Of a DNA stretch of 64,000 bases, positions 57,992 to 64,000 are shown piece by piece. Both the position numbers and the translations under genes were made by a program. Position 1 is the first letter of the stretch. Each line of letters starts with the position of its first letter. Location of the stretch: contig NZ_VAUO01000002.1 in the NCBI RefSeq assembly GCF_005796105.1, forward strand, positions 744,001 to 808,000, written 5' to 3'. This DNA comes from Pseudomonas mosselii (GTDB lineage Bacteria > Pseudomonadota > Gammaproteobacteria > Pseudomonadales > Pseudomonadaceae). The notes beneath the pieces are model-generated. The model did not search any database and had not been told where the DNA came from. It was given only the letters and a program-made list of their open reading frames with translations.

Positions 57992-58815
57992 GGCCGGCGT
58001 CCCAGGCTGACACGCTCATGACCACCGAGGTCGACCCGGCTGCTAACCTCGACGAAGCCACCGGCAACCAGCAACTCGCGCACCGTCGGGGCCTGGTCGT
58101 AGCCATGCTCGAGCAGCAGCCAGCCACCAGGCAACAGGTGCTGCGCAGCTTGGGCGACGATCACCCGCAGGTCATCGAGGCCGTCTTCGCCGGCAACCAG
58201 GGCGCTGCTGGGCTCGAAGCGTACATCGCCAGCCACCAGATGCGGATCGTCAGCCCGGATATACGGAGGATTGCTGAGGATCACATCGAAGCGCTCACAG
58301 ACCAAGGCGTCATACCAGTGGCTCATGCGCACCTGCACATTGCCCAGCCCCAGGCGTTGGCGATTACGCTCGGCCAAGGCTACGGCCTCTTCTATACGGT
58401 CCACGGCGCTCACCTGCCATGCCGGACGCTCACTGGCCAAGGCCAGGGCAATAGCGCCCGTGCCGGTGCCCAGGTCGAGCACTCGCGCAGGCGTGGCAGG
58501 CACCAACTGCAAGGCCGTTTCCACCAGCAGCTCAGTGTCTGGGCGCGGAATCAACGTGTGTGGCGCCACTTCCAGATCGAGCTTCCAGAAGCCCTGCTGA
58601 CCGAGGATGTAGGCCACCGGTTCACCGCCACGCCGACGATCCAGAAAACCTTCGAAGGTTTCGGCCGCCTCTCGGCTGACGATGCGCTCGGGCCAGGTGT
58701 GCAGGTAACTGCGCGACTTACCCAGTGCCGCAGCCAACAGCAGTTCGGCGTCCAGGCGCTCGGTCGGCGACTGGGGCAGCTGCGCGTTGCGCAGCAGGCT
58801 GGCGATGATGGTCAT
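57985..58815 (-). CDS. prmC: Peptide chain release factor N5-glutamine methyltransferase
   Basis: A 276-residue SAM-dependent methyltransferase that methylates the GGQ glutamine of release factors. It has the SAM motif DLGTGTGAIAL and the catalytic NPPY in LSNPPYI. It overlaps moeB and starts one base after the prfA stop; its substrate is the neighbouring gene product. Confidence 0.96.
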   Translation of the reverse strand: MTIIASLLRNAQLPQSPTERLDAELLLAAALGKSRSYLHTWPERIVSREAAETFEGFLDRRRGGEPVAYILGQQGFWKLDLEVAPHTLIPRPDTELLVETALQLVPATPARVLDLGTGTGAIALALASERPAWQVSAVDRIEEAVALAERNRQRLGLGNVQVRMSHWYDALVCERFDVILSNPPYIRADDPHLVAGDVRFEPSSALVAGEDGLDDLRVIVAQAAQHLLPGGWLLLEHGYDQAPTVRELLVAGGFVEVSSRVDLGGHERVSLGRRPC

Positions 58816-58816
58816 T

Positions 58817-59899
58817 TCAATCCCCCAGCGCGGCCAGCTGATCGGCCTGGTATTCGGCCAACAAAGGCTCGATCACCGCCTCTACGCCACCGGCCAGGAT
58901 ATCGTCCAGGGAATACAGGGTGAGGTTGATGCGATGGTCCGTGACCCGACCCTGTGGGTAGTTGTAGGTGCGGATGCGCTCGGAGCGATCACCCGAGCCC
59001 ACCAGCAACTTACGCTCGCTGGCAATGGCGCTTTGCGCGGCGCTGGTCTGCATGTCGTTGAGTTTGGCCGACAGCCAGGACATGGCACGTGCGCGGTTCT
59101 TGTGCTGCGACCGCTCTTCCTGGCACTCGACCACGATGCCGGTAGGCAAGTGGGTGATACGAATCGCCGAGTCGGTCTTGTTGACGTGCTGGCCGCCAGC
59201 GCCGGAGGCGCGGTAGGTGTCCACGCGCAGGTCCGCTGGGTTGATCTCGATCGCCACGTGCTCGTCAGGCTCAGGCAGCACCGCCACGGTACAGGCCGAG
59301 GTGTGGATACGCCCTTGAGACTCGGTCTCAGGCACACGCTGCACGCGATGCGCCCCGGACTCGAACTTGAGCTTGCCGTACACGCTCTCACCCTCGACGC
59401 GGGCGATGATTTCCTTGTAGCCGCCATGCTCGCCCTCGTTCTCCGAGAGGATTTCCAGGCGCCAGCCACGCTTTTCGGCGTAGCGCGAATACATGCGGAA
59501 CAAATCGCCGGAGAAGATCGCCGCCTCGTCGCCACCGGTCCCGGCGCGTATTTCGAGGAACACGTTGCGCCCATCGTTGGGGTCCTTGGGCAGCAGCATG
59601 CGCTGTAGCTGCGACTCCAGGCCGACCAGCAACTCCTTGGCCTCGCGCACCTCCTCTACCGCCATCTCGCGCAAGTCCGGGTCGGCGTCCTTGAGCAGCG
59701 CCTGGGCACCTTCGAGGTCATCCTGGACCTTGCGCCACTCTTTATAAGCAGTGATGACCGGCTCCACTTCGGCGTACTCGCGGGAATAGGCGCGAAAGCG
59801 GGTCTGGTCGGAAATGACTTCGGCGTCACCGAGCAAGGCGGTGAGTTCCTCGAAGCGATCCTGGAGCGTGTCCAGTTTGTTCAGCAGCGACGCTTTCAT
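58817..59899 (-). CDS. prfA: Peptide chain release factor 1
   Basis: A 360-residue release factor recognising UAA and UAG. The peptidyl-hydrolysis motif GGQ is at 235-237 in [12 protein letters not shown]. The codon-reading tripeptide is PET (190-192) instead of the PAT of E. coli, which fits the relaxed PxT form. Its ATG overlaps the hemA stop by four bases. Confidence 0.97.
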   Translation of the reverse strand: MKASLLNKLDTLQDRFEELTALLGDAEVISDQTRFRAYSREYAEVEPVITAYKEWRKVQDDLEGAQALLKDADPDLREMAVEEVREAKELLVGLESQLQRMLLPKDPNDGRNVFLEIRAGTGGDEAAIFSGDLFRMYSRYAEKRGWRLEILSENEGEHGGYKEIIARVEGESVYGKLKFESGAHRVQRVPETESQGRIHTSACTVAVLPEPDEHVAIEINPADLRVDTYRASGAGGQHVNKTDSAIRITHLPTGIVVECQEERSQHKNRARAMSWLSAKLNDMQTSAAQSAIASERKLLVGSGDRSERIRTYNYPQGRVTDHRINLTLYSLDDILAGGVEAVIEPLLAEYQADQLAALGD

Positions 59900-61173
59900 T
59901 GCGGGAATTTGTCCGTCGAGCCCTCGTGGAGGGCAAAGAGTTCCTGGGCCATGGCCAGCGCATCAAGGCGGCCCTCGGCAGAGAGCTTTTTCAGCTGTAC
60001 GCTGGGGGCGTGCAGCAGTTTGTTGGTCAGGCCCCGGGCCAGCTGCATCAGCACCTCCTCGGGGTTACCGCCATTGCCCAGCAAGCGCAGGGCTTTTTGC
60101 AATTCTTCATCGCGCAGGCGTTCGCTCTGCTGGCGGTAGGCCTTGAGCACATCCACCGCCGCCAGCTCACGCAGGCGCACCATGAAATCGTCGGCACCGG
60201 CCGAAACCAGCTCTTCGGCAGCCTGGGCCGCGCCCTGACGACTCTTGAGGTTTTCCGCAACCACTTCATGGAGGTCGTCGACGGTATACAGGTACACGTC
60301 GTCCAGCTCACCCACCTGCGGCTCGATGTCGCGCGGCACGGCGATGTCGACCATGAAAATCGGCTTGTGCCGACGCTGCTTCAGCGCGCTCTCCACCGCG
60401 CCCTTGCCCAGAATCGGCAACTGGCTGGCGGTGGAGCTGATGACGATATCGCTGTTGGCCAACTCTTGCGGGATATCCGCCAGCAGCACCGCATGGGCAC
60501 CGAACTGCTCGGCAAGGATGCTCGCACGCTCCAGCGTACGGTTAGCCACCACGATGCGACGCACGCCCTGCTCGTGCAGGTGGCGGGCCACCAGGGTAAT
60601 GGTTTCGCCCGCGCCGATCAGCAGCGCCTGGCTGCGGCCCAGGTCGGAGAAGATCTGCTTGGCCAGGCTCACTGCAGCGAACGCCACCGACACCGGGTTC
60701 TCGCCGATTGCGGTATCGGTGCGCACTTGCTTGGCGGCGCTGAAGGTGGCCTGGAACAACCGACCGAGCAGCGGCCCGACGGTGCCGGCCTCGCGCGCCA
60801 CGGCGTAGGCGGACTTCATCTGGCCGAGGATCTGCGGCTCGCCCAGCACCAGCGAGTCCAGGCCCGAGGCCACGCGCATCATGTGCTTGACTGCATCATG
60901 CTCTTCATGGACGTAGGCGCTGGCACGCAGTTCATCCAGGCTCAGTTGGTGATAGTCGGCCAGCCATTGCAGCACGGCGTCGGCGGCAAGGTGGTCCTGC
61001 TCGATATAAAGCTCGCTGCGGTTGCAGGTCGACAGGATCGCCGCCTCGCGGCTGGCGGTCAGTCGGCAGAGCTGCTGCAGGGCGTCGACCAGCTGCTCTG
61101 GCGTAAACGCCACGCGCTCGCGTACGTCTACCGAGGCAGTCTTATGGTTGATACCAAGTGCAAGAAAGGCCAT
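59896..61173 (-). CDS. hemA: Glutamyl-tRNA reductase
   Basis: A 425-residue enzyme reducing glutamyl-tRNA to glutamate-1-semialdehyde, the first step of the C5 heme pathway. Catalytic Cys50 is in STCNRSE; the NADPH motif GAGETI follows. ATG 61173 gives the family [11 protein letters not shown] start; the upstream extension to 61287 is rejected. It leads the operon hemA-prfA-prmC-moeB-murI. Confidence 0.96.
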   Translation of the reverse strand: MAFLALGINHKTASVDVRERVAFTPEQLVDALQQLCRLTASREAAILSTCNRSELYIEQDHLAADAVLQWLADYHQLSLDELRASAYVHEEHDAVKHMMRVASGLDSLVLGEPQILGQMKSAYAVAREAGTVGPLLGRLFQATFSAAKQVRTDTAIGENPVSVAFAAVSLAKQIFSDLGRSQALLIGAGETITLVARHLHEQGVRRIVVANRTLERASILAEQFGAHAVLLADIPQELANSDIVISSTASQLPILGKGAVESALKQRRHKPIFMVDIAVPRDIEPQVGELDDVYLYTVDDLHEVVAENLKSRQGAAQAAEELVSAGADDFMVRLRELAAVDVLKAYRQQSERLRDEELQKALRLLGNGGNPEEVLMQLARGLTNKLLHAPSVQLKKLSAEGRLDALAMAQELFALHEGSTDKFPQ

Positions 61174-61430
61174 GCAAGGTCGCTGGTTGGGACGTGAAGC
61201 CGATAATTGTCCTACTTCGCAGGTTCCAGAACAACCACCGTTCGCTATTGTCGTCATGGCGTCAAACGATTCACCCACACGTAGCAAGCGGCTTCGCAGG
61301 GGCAGTGCCCCGGAACCTCCCCCTGCTCACGATGGTCGCAATTAACCAGATGCTGCGCGGGTGGGTTTGCCACGGCGCTTGTGTCATCATGCTCCGACCG
61401 CCGGCTGAGCCCTTCTATTAAGCCTCTTTT

Positions 61431-63152
61431 ATGAACAAATCCTACGCATTGTTGCTTGCCCTCGCCCTGCTCCAGGGTTGCCAGAGCCTGGCCCCGAAGA
61501 CGGACGCCCAGCCGCCCGCCGATGCCGCCGGCAAAAGCGCGGAAAAGCCCGTGGTGTATGGCTCGTTCAAACAGGACACCCTGTACAGCCTGCTGGTAGC
61601 GGAGCTGGCCGGCCAGCGCAACCGCTTCGACATCGCCTTGGCCAATTACGCCGACCAGGCGGAAAAAACCCAGGACCCTGGGGTTTCCGAGCGTGCCTAT
61701 CGCATCGCCGAATACCTGGGTGCCGACGAACCTGCACTGGACACCGCGCTGATCTGGGCCCGCAACGACCCGGACAACCTCGACGCACAGCGCGCCGCCG
61801 CCATCCAACTGGCCCGCGCCGGTCGCTATGACGATTCCATGACCTACATGGAAAAGGTCTTGCAAGGTCAGGGCGACACGCATTTCGACTTCCTCGCCCT
61901 GTCTGCCGCCGAAACCGACCAGAGCACCCGCGACGGTCTGATGCAGAGCTTCGAGCGCCTGCTCAAGAAGTACCCTGACAACGGCCAGCTGGTGTTTGGC
62001 AAGGCGCTGCTACTGAACCAGGACAATAAGCCCGAGCAGGCCCTGGAGCTGCTTGAAGCCCATCCGCCGCAAAACGGTGAGATCGCCCCGATTCTGCTGC
62101 GCGCACGCCTGCTGCAAACCCTCGACCGCGGCCCCGAGGCCCTGCCCCTGCTGCGCGGTGCGATTCGCGACAACCCCGACGACAAGCGCCTGCGCATCAC
62201 CTATGCGCGCACACTGGTCGAGCAGGACCGTATCGACGACGCCAAGGCCGAGTTCGAAAGCCTGCTGCAGCAATACCCTGAAGACGACGAAATTCGTTAC
62301 TCGCTGGCCCTGGTGTGCATGGAAACCAAGCACTGGGACGAAGCCGAGGGCTACCTGCAGGAAATGGTCGAGCGCGACGCCAACACCGATGCTGCCCACT
62401 TCAACCTTGGCCGCATCCGCGAAGAACGCAGCCTGCCAGCTGCCGCCCTGCGCGAATACGCACTGGTCGGCGCCGGGCCAGACTACCTGCCAGCACAACT
62501 GCGCCAGGCCGATATCCTGATTGCCAACGGCCGCAGCGCCGAGGCCTCGCGACTGCTCGCCGAAGCCCGCGAAGCCCAGCCCGACTACGCCATCCAGCTG
62601 TACCTGATCGAGGCCGAAAGCCTGGGTAACAACGGCAAGGAGGCCGAGGCCGACCATGTGCTGCAACAGGCGATCAAACGCTATCCCGACGACCTGAACC
62701 TGCTCTATACCCGCGCCATGCTTGCCGAAAAACGCGACGACTTGCCGGAAATGGAGAAGGACCTGCGCGCAATCATCGCTCGCGAGCCAGAGAACGCCAT
62801 GGCCCTCAACGCCCTGGGCTACACCCTGGCCGACCGCACCACCCGCTACGCCGAGGCCAAGGCCCTGATCGACAAGGCCCACCAACTCACCCCGGACGAT
62901 CCGGCTGTGCTCGACAGCCTGGGCTGGGTCAACTACCGCATGGGCAAGCTCGACGAGGCCGAGCGCCTGTTGCGCCAAGCCTACGAGCGCTTCCCCGACC
63001 ACGAAGTCGCAGCCCACCTGGGCGAGGTGCTGTGGGCCAATGGCAAGCGCCGCGAAGCCCGCCAGTTCTGGGCCAAAGGCTTTGAAGCGCAACCCGACAG
63101 CCCCATCCTGCGCAAGACCTTGTTGCGCCTGACCGGATCCGAGAGCCTGTAA
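61431..63152 (+). CDS. TPR-repeat outer-membrane lipoprotein
   Basis: A 573-residue lipoprotein (lipobox LQGC, Cys17) composed mostly of tetratricopeptide repeats from about 60 to the end. It should face the periplasm and scaffold envelope complexes; it lies just before lolB, four bases apart, so an outer-membrane lipoprotein sorting link is plausible but not shown. The 257-base gap to hemA (61174-61430) shows no recognised operator. Confidence 0.85.
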   Translation: MNKSYALLLALALLQGCQSLAPKTDAQPPADAAGKSAEKPVVYGSFKQDTLYSLLVAELAGQRNRFDIALANYADQAEKTQDPGVSERAYRIAEYLGADEPALDTALIWARNDPDNLDAQRAAAIQLARAGRYDDSMTYMEKVLQGQGDTHFDFLALSAAETDQSTRDGLMQSFERLLKKYPDNGQLVFGKALLLNQDNKPEQALELLEAHPPQNGEIAPILLRARLLQTLDRGPEALPLLRGAIRDNPDDKRLRITYARTLVEQDRIDDAKAEFESLLQQYPEDDEIRYSLALVCMETKHWDEAEGYLQEMVERDANTDAAHFNLGRIREERSLPAAALREYALVGAGPDYLPAQLRQADILIANGRSAEASRLLAEAREAQPDYAIQLYLIEAESLGNNGKEAEADHVLQQAIKRYPDDLNLLYTRAMLAEKRDDLPEMEKDLRAIIAREPENAMALNALGYTLADRTTRYAEAKALIDKAHQLTPDDPAVLDSLGWVNYRMGKLDEAERLLRQAYERFPDHEVAAHLGEVLWANGKRREARQFWAKGFEAQPDSPILRKTLLRLTGSESL

Positions 63153-63155
63153 ACC

Positions 63156-63776
63156 ATGTTCCTGCGTCATTGCATCACCTTCACCCTCATCGCCTTGCTG
63201 GCCGGTTGCGCCGGTTTCGGCACCCAGGAGGCCGTGCGCGGCCACGGCGACCCGCAACTGTGGCGTGCACACAAGCAGCAATTGAGCACGCTCGATGGCT
63301 GGCAGATCAGCGGCAAGGTCGGCATCCGTGCCCCCCGCGACTCCGGTAGCGGAACGCTGTTCTGGCTGCAACGCCAGGACTACTACGATATCCGCCTGGC
63401 CGGACCGCTCGGCCGTGGCGCCGCGCGCCTGACTGGCCGCCCCGGCGCGGGTGTCACGCTGGAAGTCGCCAACCAGGGCCGCTACGAAGCGGCGAGCCCC
63501 GAAGCGCTGCTCGAAGAACAACTCGGCTGGCGCCTGCCGGTGTCGCACCTGGTATGGTGGGTCCGCGGCCTGCCGGCCCCGGACAGCAAGAGCCAACTGA
63601 CGCTGGACAACGACAGTCGCCTGGCCGCACTGACCCAGGATGGCTGGCAGGTCGAGTACCTCAGCTATAAAGAGCAGAATGGTTACTGGCTGCCCGAACG
63701 CCTGAAGCTGCACGGCGAAAACCTCGATGTGACCGTGGTAGTCAAGGACTGGCAGCCGCGTCAGTTGGGGCATTGA
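63156..63776 (+). CDS. lolB: Outer-membrane lipoprotein receptor LolB
   Basis: A 206-residue lipoprotein that accepts lipoproteins from LolA and inserts them in the outer membrane. The lipobox LAGC (Cys18) and the LolB beta-barrel pieces ([33 protein letters not shown]) are clear. It starts four bases after the TPR lipoprotein gene and is followed by ispE, an arrangement common in gammaproteobacteria. Confidence 0.95.
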   Translation: MFLRHCITFTLIALLAGCAGFGTQEAVRGHGDPQLWRAHKQQLSTLDGWQISGKVGIRAPRDSGSGTLFWLQRQDYYDIRLAGPLGRGAARLTGRPGAGVTLEVANQGRYEAASPEALLEEQLGWRLPVSHLVWWVRGLPAPDSKSQLTLDNDSRLAALTQDGWQVEYLSYKEQNGYWLPERLKLHGENLDVTVVVKDWQPRQLGH

Positions 63777-63780
63777 TACG

Positions 63781-64000
63781 ATGCAGAAACTGGTACTCCC
63801 CGCCCCGGCCAAGCTCAACCTGTGGCTGCACATCACCGGTAGGCGCCCGGACGGCTACCATGAGCTGGAGACGGTGTTCCAGTTCCTCGACCACGCCGAC
63901 GAGCTGAGCTTCGCCCTGCGTGAAGACGGCCAGATCCGCCTGAATACCGAGATCGACGGCGTGCCCCACGACAGCAACCTGATCGTGCGCGCCGCGCGCA
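63781..64000 (+). CDS. ispE: 4-diphosphocytidyl-2-C-methyl-D-erythritol kinase (N-terminal part)
   Basis: GHMP-family kinase of the MEP isoprenoid pathway. The first 73 residues are visible, with [19 protein letters not shown] and the ETVFQFLD segment typical of IspE. It starts four bases after the lolB stop and runs off the window. Confidence 0.95.
   Translation, partial: MQKLVLPAPAKLNLWLHITGRRPDGYHELETVFQFLDHADELSFALREDGQIRLNTEIDGVPHDSNLIVRAAR

Noticed and set aside
62010..63836. A 608-codon open frame on the minus strand opposite the TPR lipoprotein and lolB
   Set aside because: The plus-strand genes have clear signals and domains; this frame is an antisense shadow.

Overview
This window is high-GC chromosomal DNA from a Pseudomonas of the P. 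putida type. The gene content and order (fruBK/cra, ampDE/nadC, pta, mqo, hpt/upp/uraA, hemH, phrB, murI-moeB-prmC-prfA-hemA, lolB-ispE) match, from memory, a conserved block of P. putida and P. aeruginosa chromosomes. The REP-like palindromes and the fused EIIA-HPr-EI fructose phosphotransferase protein agree with this. No insertion sequence, prophage, integrase, CRISPR array, tRNA or rRNA was recognised. Most of the window is core genome with close-packed genes.

Layout. 1-5140: fructose uptake genes fruB and fruK (minus strand) divergent from their repressor cra, with a Cra operator between them, then a TatD-type nuclease gene. 5141-12131: a transmembrane chemoreceptor, ampD-ampE (muropeptide recycling), a DUF1631 protein and nadC. 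12150-19633: trxB, cysZ, a soluble PAS chemoreceptor, a glycosyltransferase, an old-yellow-enzyme-like reductase, a glutathione peroxidase, a SlyD-like isomerase and a DUF3565 protein. 19666-28599: pta, an OmpA-type lipoprotein, a metallo-beta-lactamase-fold hydrolase, a histidine kinase/response-regulator pair and a MalT-type LuxR regulator. 28853-34117: a DUF1329/DUF1302 pair and an AlkK-like acyl-CoA ligase, a probable envelope and fatty acyl/ester unit. 34333-40863: a hydroxyacid dehydrogenase, rsmC, a manganese riboswitch with its UPF0016 exporter, an M48 peptidase, an SRAP protein, two tiny conserved proteins and an acyltransferase. 41018-48743: small conserved genes, mqo, hpt-wbuC, upp-uraA. 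48859-50792: hemH and an SDR39U1-type epimerase.

The most interesting region is 50907-56353. Three perfect T(G/A)TACA-N12-TGTA(C/T)A palindromes, the binding-site type reported for class II LitR (PplR) light regulators of P. putida, lie upstream of a renalase-like flavoprotein and of a compact rudS-litR-phrB operon. RudS-type proteins (TudS/DUF523 plus DUF1722) remove 4-thiouridine, the near-UV chromophore, from tRNA; PhrB repairs UV-damaged DNA; the LitR protein is the likely light-relieved repressor. An SDR-like protein lacking the catalytic YxxxK follows. This reads as a light/near-UV response module acting on RNA, DNA and possibly damaged NAD(P)H.

56446-61173 is a tightly overlapping minus-strand operon hemA-prfA-prmC-moeB-murI. 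61431-64000 carries a TPR lipoprotein, lolB and the start of ispE. Start codons were often moved downstream of the longest open frame to a codon with a good Shine-Dalgarno sequence and a family-typical N-terminus; each case is noted. Functions rest on motifs read by eye and on family knowledge; no database search was run.
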